From a virus, in IMG/VR virus record IMGVR_UViG_3300042938_001476, positions 1 through 64,000 of that record: a stretch of DNA of 64,000 nucleotides; one strand, written 5' to 3'. This document shows positions 37,912 to 46,274 of this stretch, piece after piece. The position numbers were made by a program, and so were the translations under genes. Each line of letters begins with the position of its first letter. The first letter of the stretch is position 1. The notes under the pieces were generated by a model, which saw only the letters and a program-made list of their open reading frames with translations, did not search any database and was not told where the DNA came from.

Positions 37912-38093
37912 TGGACACGAACTCATTTAACGCAGGAGCCGCAGGGATGATAGCAACCGCAACAAGCATTGGGATTTCTATGCTTCCAGCAATAGAACAA
38001 TGGCTCCGCATGGGTTCTCTTTGCATTGGTATTGTAGTTGGCATAGCATCACTTGCTGTTATCATCAGAAACTGGAACAAGAATAAAAACTAA
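37911..38093 (+). CDS. Small membrane protein, holin candidate
   Basis: 60 residues. A predicted hydrophobic helix (residues 11-25) and a second one (residues 34-52, LCIGIVVGIASLAVI) end in a basic tail NWNKNKN. This two-helix, basic-tail layout is typical of small holins. It lies about 2 kb upstream of the endolysin, with one fibre gene in between. Confidence 0.5.
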   Translation: MDTNSFNAGAAGMIATATSIGISMLPAIEQWLRMGSLCIGIVVGIASLAVIIRNWNKNKN

Positions 38094-38094
38094 T

Positions 38095-39363
38095 ATGCCT
38101 ATCACATTTCCAACACCAACAACTATTGGGGAGCAATTTTCATCTGGCGGGAAAACATGGCAATGGAACGGATATGCGTGGGATTCCATAGCTAATGCCT
38201 CCGCTCTTGGAGCTACTGGGGCGACTGGAGTTGGGCAAATCGGAGCAACGGGAACAACAGGCGCAACTGGGCCTGCTGGAACAACAGCTCCACTTTACCA
38301 AGCAACATATTATAAAAGTGCAAATCAAAACTTAGTTAATCCAAATACCGATATTACATTTGACCAAGATGCCTCTTGGAACAACGACAATGGATTAATT
38401 ACACATACGGCTGGATCAACAGATTTTGTAGTAGTTCAAGCTGGACTTTATCAACTTGAGTTTAATCTTTCTGTAAATGCAAACGGTGCAACTTGGAATA
38501 CAAGCACGAATAAAACAGTTTCAATAGACATCATTCGCTCCCCTGGTGCGGAGCAAGTTGTCATTGGTCAAACTGCCGTTGCGGCATCAACTCAAAATTT
38601 TACTCAAAACGTTGTTTCTACCTTCAACCTTGAAGCTGGCGATATAATTAATCTTCGTCATTTTGGAAACTTTGCAACAGCAACTCCATTTGCTCAAGGA
38701 GTCCTAAATACCATTGACCTTAATACATGGTTTTCTTGGAGGCTTCTTGCTTCTGGAACTCAAGGTTTAACTGGAGCAAGCGGAGCTACAGGTGCAAGCG
38801 GAATTGGTTCTGTTGGAGCAACCGGAGCAACTGGGCCAAGTGCCAACCTCTCTAACTATGTTCTTAAGGCTGGCGACACGATGACTGGGAAGTTAAATCT
38901 TCCTGCATCCACAACAACGGAAGCTGGATTAAATATCGGTAACGGAGTTACTTCTACCACACCCCAGCAGGGTGACATATGGATGAGTGGAAATATCTTG
39001 CGATATTTTGGAGTAGCAGTAAGAGATGTTGCTGTCACAAATTCGACAAATGTGTTTCTCTCTGGTCAAAGTATCAATGGTTCTACATCTACCCCTGCAC
39101 TTCGCATTACGCAAACAGGAGCGGGAGAGGCGTTACGAGTTGAAGATGAAACAACTCCAGACGCAACTGCTTTTGTTATTTCCAACACAGGCAGGGTTGG
39201 TATTGGAGTTACGCCAGATGCAAGTGTATCTTTGTCATTAGATTCGACGGGAGTTAAATTTAACGATGGAACAATTCAAACTACGGCAATGATAAACCCA
39301 AATCCAAGTGGAACATTTACATTAAAATCAATCGATGGAGTTATTACTTGGGTATCTGGATAA
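38095..39363 (+). CDS. Modular collagen-like tail fibre
   Basis: 422 residues, starting at 38095 (the upstream in-frame ATG at 38053 lies inside the previous gene). A W-rich N-terminal motif (GKTWQWNGYAWDS, ~residues 20-32), two short Gly-x-Thr/Ala blocks, a central beta domain and one copy of the GDTMTGKL module shared with the fibre at 34146. The end LKSIDGVITWVSG resembles that of the small protein at 4258. Confidence 0.65.
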   Translation: MPITFPTPTTIGEQFSSGGKTWQWNGYAWDSIANASALGATGATGVGQIGATGTTGATGPAGTTAPLYQATYYKSANQNLVNPNTDITFDQDASWNNDNGLITHTAGSTDFVVVQAGLYQLEFNLSVNANGATWNTSTNKTVSIDIIRSPGAEQVVIGQTAVAASTQNFTQNVVSTFNLEAGDIINLRHFGNFATATPFAQGVLNTIDLNTWFSWRLLASGTQGLTGASGATGASGIGSVGATGATGPSANLSNYVLKAGDTMTGKLNLPASTTTEAGLNIGNGVTSTTPQQGDIWMSGNILRYFGVAVRDVAVTNSTNVFLSGQSINGSTSTPALRITQTGAGEALRVEDETTPDATAFVISNTGRVGIGVTPDASVSLSLDSTGVKFNDGTIQTTAMINPNPSGTFTLKSIDGVITWVSG

Positions 39364-39371
39364 TTTAAAAT

Positions 39372-39662
39372 ATGAAAACACTATTACTAAAAACACTATC
39401 ATTTCTTACTGGAGCATCTAAATCTGTATTGGAATTTATTATTCCAATCTTAAAAGATAGCACTGCGAATATCTTAAAGGCACTGCTTCCAATTGCTGTT
39501 GAGGTTGTATCTTCCTTGGTAGACTCTTCTGCAAGTGGAGATGAAAAACGCAAAATTGCTGGAGAGAGAATCAAGCAGGCCGCGCTTAAAGAGGGTATGG
39601 ATGCCTCTACAAGGGCAGTAAACCTTGCAATTGAACTGGCTCTTTCCCGTATCGGAAAATGA
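39372..39662 (+). CDS. Small helical protein in the lysis region
   Basis: 96 residues. Residues 1-55 are hydrophobic or amphipathic helices (SVLEFIIPILKDSTANIL, then ALLPIAVEVVSSLV); the remainder is Lys/Arg/Glu helical. It overlaps the next gene by 4 nt and could be a holin-like or membrane-associated lysis factor. Confidence 0.5.
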   Translation: MKTLLLKTLSFLTGASKSVLEFIIPILKDSTANILKALLPIAVEVVSSLVDSSASGDEKRKIAGERIKQAALKEGMDASTRAVNLAIELALSRIGK

Positions 39663-40120
39663 ACGGAGACAAGCCATGGTGGCAGAGTAGGACGATCATT
39701 GGAATCGTTGTTATGCTGCTCGCTCAAGCTTTAAAGTGGTTCAATGTAGATATCATAAACGAAGAGCTTACGGACATTGTTACTATTGCTATGGAGACGG
39801 TAGGTGCAGGACTTGCTGTTTACGGGCGCGTGAAGGCTCGTAAGACGCTTCGCAGGACAAGACCAGGGGGATCATTCAATCCGAGTGCAGAAGTGCGTAA
39901 AGCAAAGCCTGCGAGAAATAAGATATTCGGTTTGCTTTTGGTAATGACTGCATGCTCGTATGGTCAGATGTATCCGTCTAATGTTTGGTATGAAAACCCT
40001 ATCAAGTTTACCGAAATTGTAGATCAACGCTCATTCCTTGTTAGGCTTATTGATAGCCTTAAGTGCAGCGTTGTATTGTTCCCGCTAAAGGGAGAGATCA
40101 AGGGTTCTGCTGACTTTTAA
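39659..40120 (+). CDS. Holin-like protein with C-terminal lipoprotein segment
   Basis: 153 residues. N-terminal part: KPWWQSRTIIGIVVMLLAQAL, a hydrophobic helix of the kind that starts phage holins, with a second helix at residues 43-57. A second, unusual segment begins near residue 79: a basic n-region, FGLLLVM and TAC, which reads as a lipoprotein signal peptide with its lipobox Cys. An in-frame GTG at 39893-39895 could give a separate 75-residue lipoprotein, such as an outer-membrane spanin. Followed 2 nt later by the endolysin. Confidence 0.55.
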   Translation: MNGDKPWWQSRTIIGIVVMLLAQALKWFNVDIINEELTDIVTIAMETVGAGLAVYGRVKARKTLRRTRPGGSFNPSAEVRKAKPARNKIFGLLLVMTACSYGQMYPSNVWYENPIKFTEIVDQRSFLVRLIDSLKCSVVLFPLKGEIKGSADF

Positions 40121-40122
40121 TT

Positions 40123-40677
40123 ATGCTTAAAAAAATCGACATGGCTGGATTCATCTTGGATTCAGAAGCCCGTAGGGACAAGCAAGGAAACCTCAAGGTC
40201 TATGATCTACCTGCCGCTGATGGTGGTGGATCGTATGAGGTTGCCGGAATCAATGATCGCTATCATCCAGAAGCTGCGAGGAAGTTGAAGAACCTTATTC
40301 AAGAGGGTAAGCATTTTGAAGCAGAAGAATATGCAAAGGCATATCTAATGGACTACACAAATGTAGTTAGCAACTGGACTCGCAACCCTGCTGTTGAGGC
40401 ATTCCTTCGTGACACAGCCTTTAATCGAGGGCCGAAAGGTGCATTGCGTATTTTGCAGATTGCTCTTGGAGTTCCGCACGATGGCAAGTGGGGGGCGATT
40501 ACTGAATCGGCTATGGGTAAGTATACACCTTCTGAACTATTGGAGAGGCTACGCAAGGCAAGGGAGACATATGAGCTTCGTATAGCACCTCCGGTTGGAG
40601 CGAGAAAGCAGTTCTGGGCAGGTCTTCAAAACAGGTGGGACAATGCGCTAAAGTTTAGTAAGGGATTTATTGTTTAA
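40123..40677 (+). CDS. Endolysin, glycoside hydrolase family 108 type
   Basis: 184 residues. The N-terminal domain has the GH108 lysozyme length and layout, and the C-terminal part (FNRGPKGALRILQIALGV, then HDGKWGAITESAM) matches the PG_binding_3 domain found behind it in phage muramidases. It should cleave the peptidoglycan glycan strand after holin-mediated release. The expected catalytic Glu may be in DSEARRD near residue 15. The 3' end overlaps a palindromic element. Confidence 0.8.
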   Translation: MLKKIDMAGFILDSEARRDKQGNLKVYDLPAADGGGSYEVAGINDRYHPEAARKLKNLIQEGKHFEAEEYAKAYLMDYTNVVSNWTRNPAVEAFLRDTAFNRGPKGALRILQIALGVPHDGKWGAITESAMGKYTPSELLERLRKARETYELRIAPPVGARKQFWAGLQNRWDNALKFSKGFIV

Positions 40678-40682
40678 CAATT
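40668..40682. promoter_or_regulatory. Palindromic element TATTGTTTAACAATT
   Basis: One mismatch to TATTGTTNAACAATA. It includes the stop codon of the endolysin and ends exactly before the ATG at 40683. Confidence 0.45.
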
Positions 40683-40820
40683 ATGGAACAAAAAGATAGT
40701 CAGACCAAAGAGTTGGAAAAAGAAAACGCAAAACTTAAAGGAATTCTAAGGCAATGTCTCAAGGCAAGGCAGATTGCCCATGTAAAACAAATCATTAGAG
40801 AGGTATTTACAAATGAGTGA
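40683..40820 (+). CDS. 45-residue coiled-coil microprotein
   Basis: Starts directly after the palindrome and overlaps the next start by 8 nt. KELEKENAKLKGILRQCL-type heptads suggest a short coiled coil. The function is unknown. Confidence 0.5.
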   Translation: MEQKDSQTKELEKENAKLKGILRQCLKARQIAHVKQIIREVFTNE

Positions 40821-41757
40821 TAAAAAAAGCTGGAAAGATAGGGCTATGGAAATGATAGGCGTTGAGAGCGAACCTCCAAGGCAACGCAAAACATTCTCTA
40901 CTGAAAAGAAAACGCTTCAAGCATCTGGAGATGAAAACATTCCTAAAGAGGTTTTAAGTAGGTATGATGAGCTTTATAAATCTGGAGTTAAAAACATTTC
41001 ACTTGAAGACTTGATTACTGATTACTACGGAGGATCAGAGAATCTTCAAGCGGAAATATCAAAGGCAAAGGAAACCAGGTCAACGCGAAATCCTAAATCA
41101 TACGAGGATAAATCAATGGAGATGTATTATGATAGAATTGCTGAAAAAATTCCAGTTCGTTCAAGTAAAACATTAGCTCCTCATTATACTCCAGATGACA
41201 AAGAGGCCGTTGTATCAGACCCAGAATCATACATTAAGTTCCTCGCGCAAGTTGCAGAAAAGGGATTAAGCGGATCGAAAAAAGATCAAGAAGAGTTTAA
41301 TAAATTTCTTGAAAAAAACAAATACACACGCAGCGACTATGCTGAAATGATGGGCAATCCATTAAGCCAATACATGGGAGCGGTTGAGCATGAGGTTGGG
41401 CATCACGCGACAGGGCCAAGAGAAGGTAATCTTGGAATGACATTTACACATATGTCAGATAAGGGCGAGCTTTCCAATCAACTTGGCAGAATCCAGCGAG
41501 AAGCATATCAGTTGTATGGAGAAAGATTTACACCTGATACCCTTGAAGATTTTATGGTTCAACAAGAAAATGTTCCAGAAAAAGAACGATTTAAGAATTT
41601 TTCTCCAGATACAAGGCGCGGGCTTCGTGAATTGTATGACGCATACAAAGGTGAGAATCCAATGCTTAAAGAGAATCAAAGAATTTGGCCTGCTGCAAAG
41701 GCAAGGATTCCAGAGTTTGTTAAAAATAAACAATCTGAAAAAAATAAAACCGTATGA
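40813..41757 (+). CDS. Zincin-like metallopeptidase-type protein
   Basis: 314 residues, charged and largely helical. The motif HEVGHH is at residues 193-198, which fits the HExxH zinc-binding helix of zincin peptidases; a third zinc ligand was not located with certainty. It begins inside the preceding microprotein gene and overlaps the next by 4 nt. It may process a virion protein or host target. Confidence 0.55.
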   Translation: MSDKKSWKDRAMEMIGVESEPPRQRKTFSTEKKTLQASGDENIPKEVLSRYDELYKSGVKNISLEDLITDYYGGSENLQAEISKAKETRSTRNPKSYEDKSMEMYYDRIAEKIPVRSSKTLAPHYTPDDKEAVVSDPESYIKFLAQVAEKGLSGSKKDQEEFNKFLEKNKYTRSDYAEMMGNPLSQYMGAVEHEVGHHATGPREGNLGMTFTHMSDKGELSNQLGRIQREAYQLYGERFTPDTLEDFMVQQENVPEKERFKNFSPDTRRGLRELYDAYKGENPMLKENQRIWPAAKARIPEFVKNKQSEKNKTV

Positions 41758-42041
41758 GTGATGCAATCAAATCAGCGATGAAACGGCTTGGTGTGTCCGG
41801 TGTGAATAAACCAAAACGGACACCAGGTCATCCAACGAAAAGCCATGTTGTGCTTGCTAAAGAAGGGTCAAAAGTTAAGACAATTCGATTTGGACAACAG
41901 AATGTATCCGGTTCACCAAAGCGTGAAGGAGAATCTGAGGCTGATCGTAAGCGTAGGGCATCATTCAAAGCTCGGCATGCAAAGGGAATTGCAACAGGAA
42001 AGATGTCTGGAAGTTATTGGGCTTCGAGAACTAAATGGTGA
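41754..42041 (+). CDS. Conserved phage protein of SFKARH type
   Basis: 95 residues, strongly basic. Contains IRFGQQNVSGSP followed by RRASFKARHAKGIATGKMS and ends in SYWASRTKW. This order is shared by a widespread small phage protein family I recognise but cannot assign a function. Overlaps the previous gene by 4 nt. Confidence 0.6.
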   Translation: MSDAIKSAMKRLGVSGVNKPKRTPGHPTKSHVVLAKEGSKVKTIRFGQQNVSGSPKREGESEADRKRRASFKARHAKGIATGKMSGSYWASRTKW

Positions 42042-42115
42042 CAAACCAATAGTTTACGCAAGCGTATTAAAATTCTTTTTGACTTGTTCACATTTATTGT
42101 TAGTATCCCAACAAC

Positions 42116-42400
42116 ATGAAACACATCTTCATTAAAATTGATGGAGTGAAATGGAAGATTCTTTTTAAGAAACCAACGCCAAACGATTACATTGGAGTTG
42201 AAGAAGATGACATTGGCCTTTGTGTATCTGAAGACAAAAAGATATTTGTCACGCCAGACCCAGACATGGTTCTTGGCACTGCAATGCACGAAGTCCTTCA
42301 TGCCGCATTCCCTCAACTAAACGAGGATGCTATTATTGTTGGAGAGAAAGCCCTTGTTGAACTTCTGGACAAATTCCCTAAAGAACTATTACAAAAATGA
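42116..42400 (+). CDS. Small HExxH zincin-like protein
   Basis: 95 residues with TAMHEVLHAAFP, giving HEVLH at 58-62. The layout resembles short SprT-like or ImmA-type zinc-binding proteins found in phages. A half-copy of the palindrome (TATTGTTAG) lies upstream. No partner substrate known. Overlaps the next gene by 4 nt. Confidence 0.55.
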   Translation: MKHIFIKIDGVKWKILFKKPTPNDYIGVEEDDIGLCVSEDKKIFVTPDPDMVLGTAMHEVLHAAFPQLNEDAIIVGEKALVELLDKFPKELLQK

Positions 42401-42627
42401 GCCTGCGTTATGAACAACTAAGTTCCCTTGTTAAAACACAGAAGTTCCTGCGTGATCTTTTGTATACAGACACTCGACCTAAAAAAGTATCTGAACTGAA
42501 AGAACGGGCATACAGATGCCTTCGTCACTTCCCTCATCTAAAGGAAAATGGAGAGCCAATGTGGAGTCAGGATGACTTCCCGTGTCCTAAAATTCAACTC
42601 ACAGAAGAAAATGGCAACAATAAATAA
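42397..42627 (+). CDS. Small hypothetical protein
   Basis: 76 residues, mixed helical with aromatic residues (MWSQDDFPCP). Begins in the ATGA overlap with the previous gene. No motif recognised. Confidence 0.5.
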   Translation: MSLRYEQLSSLVKTQKFLRDLLYTDTRPKKVSELKERAYRCLRHFPHLKENGEPMWSQDDFPCPKIQLTEENGNNK

Positions 42628-43345
42628 ACAATGGAAGAAATGGATGGCTGTTAGCTGTTCTCATGGAGATCACCTTGACCCAGAAGCCAGAGACGCTGTG
42701 CTTCGATTTAAGGAGCAGTTTCGCCCTAATACCACCATTCACCTTGGAGACTTTATTGACGCAGCAGCGGCCCGTTCTGGAGCAATGAATGACCCAAATG
42801 CAGCGGATCGTGCAGCGTCAGTAGCGGAAGACCTTTCTGCGGGTGTAGATTTTTTGCAGGAGCTTCGTCCAAATCATATTTTATACGGAAACCATGAGGA
42901 TAGATTGTTCAGGCTTGCCAATTCGCCTAATGCGTTAGCGGCTCATGCTGCAACATTAGTTATTCAAGAGATCGAGAAGACTGCAAAGAACCTCAAAGCC
43001 AGAACATATCCATACGATATGCAGTCACATCCTATAATTGGAGGCACAAAGTTTATCCACGGTTTCATGTATAACGTAGCCAGTATTAGGGATCATGCGG
43101 AGACATTTGGAAATTGCGTCATGGGGCATGTGCATCGCACTGGCATAGAACAAGCAAGGACGCTAAATGGAGCTACAGGATATTCAGTTGGTATGCTGAT
43201 GCGCTTTGGTGCTGACTATTCCAAAACAAAACGCCAAACGCTTGCTTGGACGCAAGGATTTGGTTACGGATTTTACACAGACACACAAATAACAGTAAAT
43301 ATATGCGAACGAAAAAGGGGAAACCCGTGGATGTTGCCGCTATAA
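42611..43345 (+). CDS. Calcineurin-like metallophosphoesterase
   Basis: 244 residues from the ATG at 42611, which overlaps the previous gene by 17 nt. Metal-site motifs appear in order: CSHGDH, HLGDFID, YGNHEDR, then IHGF and MGHVHR. These match the metallophosphatase fold that hydrolyses phosphomono- or diesters, or acts on nucleic acids. The first metal ligand motif is SHGDH rather than the usual D-x-H. The substrate is unknown. Confidence 0.75.
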   Translation: MATINKQWKKWMAVSCSHGDHLDPEARDAVLRFKEQFRPNTTIHLGDFIDAAAARSGAMNDPNAADRAASVAEDLSAGVDFLQELRPNHILYGNHEDRLFRLANSPNALAAHAATLVIQEIEKTAKNLKARTYPYDMQSHPIIGGTKFIHGFMYNVASIRDHAETFGNCVMGHVHRTGIEQARTLNGATGYSVGMLMRFGADYSKTKRQTLAWTQGFGYGFYTDTQITVNICERKRGNPWMLPL

Positions 43346-43566
43346 ACTCTGCTTGGCAGGGTTTGTTTGACCAAAACAAAACTAATTCTATTGAAGAGCT
43401 TAAAAAGGATGGGTGGATTTCCATCTATGAAGCCTCCAAGAAAATGAATAGAACAAGAGCAGCTACAAAAGCAGCCCTTGAAAAGATAGGGGCCGAATAC
43501 CAACTGTTTCCAATTCTCGTTGGTGGAATTGCAAGAAGAACTGGGTTCTTTAGGCTTAAATGCTGA
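43303..43566 (+). CDS. Small helix-turn-helix-like protein
   Basis: 87 residues from the ATG at 43303. The central WISIYEASKKMNRTRAATK segment looks like a winged or MerR/excisionase-type DNA-binding start. It ends just before a strong hairpin. It may be a regulator; no family confirmed. Confidence 0.45.
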   Translation: MRTKKGKPVDVAAINSAWQGLFDQNKTNSIEELKKDGWISIYEASKKMNRTRAATKAALEKIGAEYQLFPILVGGIARRTGFFRLKC

Positions 43567-43567
43567 A

Positions 43568-43595
43568 GGGGGAGAGGATTTTAACCCCCTCCCCC
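43568..43595. terminator. Strong hairpin between convergent operons
   Basis: GGGGGAGAGG pairs with CCCCCTCCCCC around ATTTTAA. There is no U-run after it on the plus strand, so it is a possible rather than classic terminator for the convergent pair 43303 and 43646. Confidence 0.5.
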
Positions 43596-43645
43596 ACCAT
43601 GAACACACAAGCCTGGACACACACACGCACCCAGCTATGTGTAAT

Positions 43646-44050
43646 CTATTTTATTACTTCCCAATAGTCAACTGGATAATTAATTTCTATTTCTGTTTTT
43701 TCTTGATCGAAGGATTTGACTTTTTCTTGCTCGACTTGGAGGCGGATTGTCCATGGGTTGTCTTCAGGTAGGATTCCAGAGTGTCGCAAGCCATCGAGTA
43801 GATTCTTTGTGGACGCTGCGGCGTTGTCAGGATCAAGACATCGGACTCTGAACAGAGTGAAGCGGACTTCAATGCGTCCAACAGCAAGTCCCAAGCCAGC
43901 TTTTTTTCTTTGTACTGGACTGCCCAGTGCTGGCGCATGGTTTTGTTTAACGAAGGGGTTCTGTATAGTACTGTTAGTTTTAGTTGCATTGGCTTGTAAA
44001 AATGATTGTGAGGCGTTTGGGAAGGCAAGCATTAGTTCTTTTTGGGTCAT
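43646..44050 (-). CDS. rusA: RusA-type Holliday junction resolvase
   Basis: 134 residues. The core reads CLDPDNAAASTKNLLDGL with Asp73, Asp75, Lys82 and Asp86, followed by DNPW, matching the metal-binding acids of RusA resolvases. RusA cuts four-way DNA junctions, here probably during recombination-dependent replication or packaging with the ERF protein. The start overlaps the HNH stop by 4 nt. It lies at the 3' end of a minus-strand operon. Confidence 0.8.
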   Translation of the reverse strand: MTQKELMLAFPNASQSFLQANATKTNSTIQNPFVKQNHAPALGSPVQRKKAGLGLAVGRIEVRFTLFRVRCLDPDNAAASTKNLLDGLRHSGILPEDNPWTIRLQVEQEKVKSFDQEKTEIEINYPVDYWEVIK

Positions 44051-44289
44051 AGTGTGTATCCATTTTCTTTAGCCCAAGCTGGATTGTCATGGCATTTAGT
44101 ATGGCAAAATCTACAGGTTGATAAGAAGGTGTCTTTATTACACAGGTTCTTTCCCCTCTTAGCCATGTGGTGAATGTCTGTAGCATCGCATCCACAAATC
44201 TCGCAATATGGATTTAATGCGAAGTGTTCTTTCCTTGCCTGAGAATACTTGACGAGTTCTTTAGAGTGTCTTGCTGACACCTTGTTCAT
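44047..44289 (-). CDS. HNH endonuclease
   Basis: 80 residues from the ATG at 44289. The HNH core has CEICGCDATDIHH followed by CRFCHTKCH and NPAWAKENGY, as in the small phage HNH proteins. It could act in packaging or homing. An earlier ATG at 44313 is also possible. Operon with RusA. Confidence 0.75.
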   Translation of the reverse strand: MNKVSARHSKELVKYSQARKEHFALNPYCEICGCDATDIHHMAKRGKNLCNKDTFLSTCRFCHTKCHDNPAWAKENGYTL

Positions 44290-44290
44290 C

Positions 44291-44491
44291 CTACTTCTTC
44301 TTAACAGGGGCATAATAGCGTTCCATACTTTTTAGAGTTTCAAGGCATTCGCTATTCTCGATTGGCGAATGAACACACTTTGGAAATTCCTTTCCTCTCA
44401 TGTGCATATCACCTAATTTGTTCAGCTTGAATGGAGAGACGAATATTCTCATCTCCCCATTCTCAAGGCCAATGAATGGAATCAAATCCAT
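44291..44491 (-). CDS. Small hypothetical protein
   Basis: 66 residues, rich in Lys and Met. Start follows the previous stop (TAG G ATG) closely. No motif recognised. Confidence 0.5.
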   Translation of the reverse strand: MDLIPFIGLENGEMRIFVSPFKLNKLGDMHMRGKEFPKCVHSPIENSECLETLKSMERYYAPVKKK

Positions 44492-44492
44492 C

Positions 44493-44747
44493 CTACGAGT
44501 CCAGCTTTGACATTATGCTTTTTAACCATTGGTTTTTCTTTTTGGGTTTTGTTTTTTTAGAAGCAGGCTTACGAATTCTTTTCATTCTGTAAATGTCCGG
44601 TATTGGACTATCTTCAACATAGACTTCGTGTGTGATTGCTTGCTTGCAACAATACCTAATACGCCGGACAAAACAAACATTGTCTTTGGTTGTCAGAACG
44701 CGAGTGTCCTTAACCTCGGTATCCTTGCCGCATTCCTTACACTTCAT
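44493..44747 (-). CDS. NrdR-like zinc-ribbon protein
   Basis: 84 residues. MKCKECG, then RVLTTKDNVCFVRRIRYCC resembles the N-terminal zinc ribbon of the repressor NrdR, where two CxxC pairs flank an Arg-rich strand. The second pair is altered here (YCC), so function may differ. The rest is a basic helical tail. Not a full NrdR; the nucleotide-binding cone is missing. Confidence 0.5.
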   Translation of the reverse strand: MKCKECGKDTEVKDTRVLTTKDNVCFVRRIRYCCKQAITHEVYVEDSPIPDIYRMKRIRKPASKKTKPKKKNQWLKSIMSKLDS

Positions 44748-45189
44748 TTATGAATTTCTTTGCATCTGCCATTAGATTCAATCTCCCAACAACATCGTCT
44801 ACTGAATATGCGGGATGCTCAATTTGAAGAACAAGTAGTTTAACTAATAGCTTTGCCTCTTGCTGTAGTTCATCCTTATCTTTTACTGCTTTTAAGAATT
44901 TAGATAGAAGTGTTTTGCCTCCCTTACCATAAGACAATGCCTTCTCCAGTTCGTCTATACGATCAGAATCCTCTCTTGCGTTCTTGCGTAGAGACTTGAT
45001 TACTCCAATGAGTTCATTGCGCTCACGCTCCAGTTCGCGGGTGTGTTGAAGCATAACTTCCAGATAAATATAGTTACCTGGGTTTTCTGCCAATAGGGAA
45101 TTGTAAAGCTCATCCGTATCTGGTGTGCTGGATGAGAAAAAAAACTGCGTTACAGGGGTATCGCCACCTTTAACTATTTCAATTTTCAT
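44737..45189 (-). CDS. Coiled-coil protein
   Basis: 150 residues from the ATG at 45189, immediately after a GGCGCG junction that carries an AAGGAGG-like ribosome site. The middle reads ELERERNELIGVIKSLRK, a heptad-rich coiled coil. It overlaps the following zinc-ribbon gene by 11 nt. Related in design to the coiled-coil genes near 59.2-60.8 kb. Confidence 0.6.
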   Translation of the reverse strand: MKIEIVKGGDTPVTQFFFSSSTPDTDELYNSLLAENPGNYIYLEVMLQHTRELERERNELIGVIKSLRKNAREDSDRIDELEKALSYGKGGKTLLSKFLKAVKDKDELQQEAKLLVKLLVLQIEHPAYSVDDVVGRLNLMADAKKFINEV

Positions 45190-45410
45190 TTCGCGCCCTC
45201 CTTGAGTTGCTCCCATGCGTTTCGGTAAAAGAGAACATCCGCCATGAGTACTTGGTTGGACTCCGACATCTGCTGCGCCAAATCCCTCGCCTCGTCGCGT
45301 TCACGCTCCAACTTGCGGGCAAAGCTGGCTGTAACAACCTGCAATGGGATTGGGTTTGTTCTGAGCAGCCCTTCATGTTGTGCAGCATCTGTTTCTGGTG
45401 TCTCACTCAT
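45186..45410 (-). CDS. TPETD-type coiled-coil protein
   Basis: 74 residues. Starts SETPETDAAQ and continues ARKLERERDEARDLAQQM, the same opening as the genes at 59514-60152 and 60415-60762. Ends LKEGAK, whose codons contain the AAGGAGG site for the next gene. The function is unknown. Confidence 0.6.
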   Translation of the reverse strand: MSETPETDAAQHEGLLRTNPIPLQVVTASFARKLERERDEARDLAQQMSESNQVLMADVLFYRNAWEQLKEGAK

Positions 45411-45802
45411 TTCGCGCCCTCCCTATGGATCATTTTGATAATCTCTGCAATCGCTTCCTCTCGGTTGAATGACAGGGAGCAAATGCCCACATCCCTCCAG
45501 TGTCCGCAATAGAAGACTTGGTAGGTAAACCTCCGGCAATCATCTTCGGACTCGTCAAGATACCGGAATGGGAAGCCAAGGAACTTTGAGTATCCATTGG
45601 GATTCTCAACCATATCTCGCAACCTTGCAACCTCCCCCTGTGAAAGAGAGAGGTTATATACCAAAGACCGTATTTCAGCCCTGAGTGAGTCCATTTCGCA
45701 TTGTGCGAGGAGGCTGTGATTTACTTCCAGCGGGACATCTTCTGGGCGAGGAATACTACGAAAGGTGAAATCTCCCACATATTCTGGCATCGTGTCTTCC
45801 AT
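45407..45802 (-). CDS. Hypothetical protein
   Basis: 131 residues from the ATG at 45802. Contains FTFRSIPRPEDVPLEVN and a Cys/Trp-bearing FYCGHWRDVG segment. C-terminal IHREGAK again encodes an SD-like site for the next gene. The family was not recognised. Confidence 0.5.
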   Translation of the reverse strand: MEDTMPEYVGDFTFRSIPRPEDVPLEVNHSLLAQCEMDSLRAEIRSLVYNLSLSQGEVARLRDMVENPNGYSKFLGFPFRYLDESEDDCRRFTYQVFYCGHWRDVGICSLSFNREEAIAEIIKMIHREGAK

Positions 45803-45803
45803 A

Positions 45804-46202
45804 TTAGTCCTTTTTAAGTAGTTCATCGATGATCTTTTCGGTTATTTCCTGGAGTGATGGGTAGCAAAGCATATTGAATGACTCACCGTGTTTCTTGATG
45901 AATGCCTGCCAGTCCTTGTGTTCTTCCTTGGTGAGTTTGATCTCCCGTGGTCTTGCTTCTCCGGCCTTGCGGACGATTTCCATCAGCTTGTCCTGCTTGT
46001 TATGCGCGGCAGCTTGGATTTCAGCCTTGTCTGGATAAACACATTGCCGAATGCTGGTGCAGCCTGGTGCTACCTTAACGAGCCAGTAACCCTCCTGTAG
46101 CCCAAAGTATGAGTTATCGTCCGTGACTTGGATATATCGCTTCCCTTGTTTGCGGTAGAGTATCTTTGACTCTACTTGTTTTATTCGTTGTTGTGCGTTC
46201 AT
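45804..46202 (-). CDS. Hypothetical basic protein
   Basis: 132 residues from the ATG at 46202. The first half is beta-like (KILYRKQGKRYIQVTDDNSYFGLQ), the second half is helical and charged. First gene of the minus operon and divergent from the methyltransferase, with ~103 bp between, where a perfect palindromic element lies. Confidence 0.5.
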   Translation of the reverse strand: MNAQQRIKQVESKILYRKQGKRYIQVTDDNSYFGLQEGYWLVKVAPGCTSIRQCVYPDKAEIQAAAHNKQDKLMEIVRKAGEARPREIKLTKEEHKDWQAFIKKHGESFNMLCYPSLQEITEKIIDELLKKD

Positions 46203-46274
46203 GCGAAATATATCTTGCACTAAATGTAGTGGCGTGTCAATATCTGTTTTCCATGAAACACACATCACCCTCTC

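Noticed and set aside
43687-44028. Second minus frame across RusA
   Set aside because: It has no start signal and the RusA frame contains the catalytic motif; treated as a shadow.
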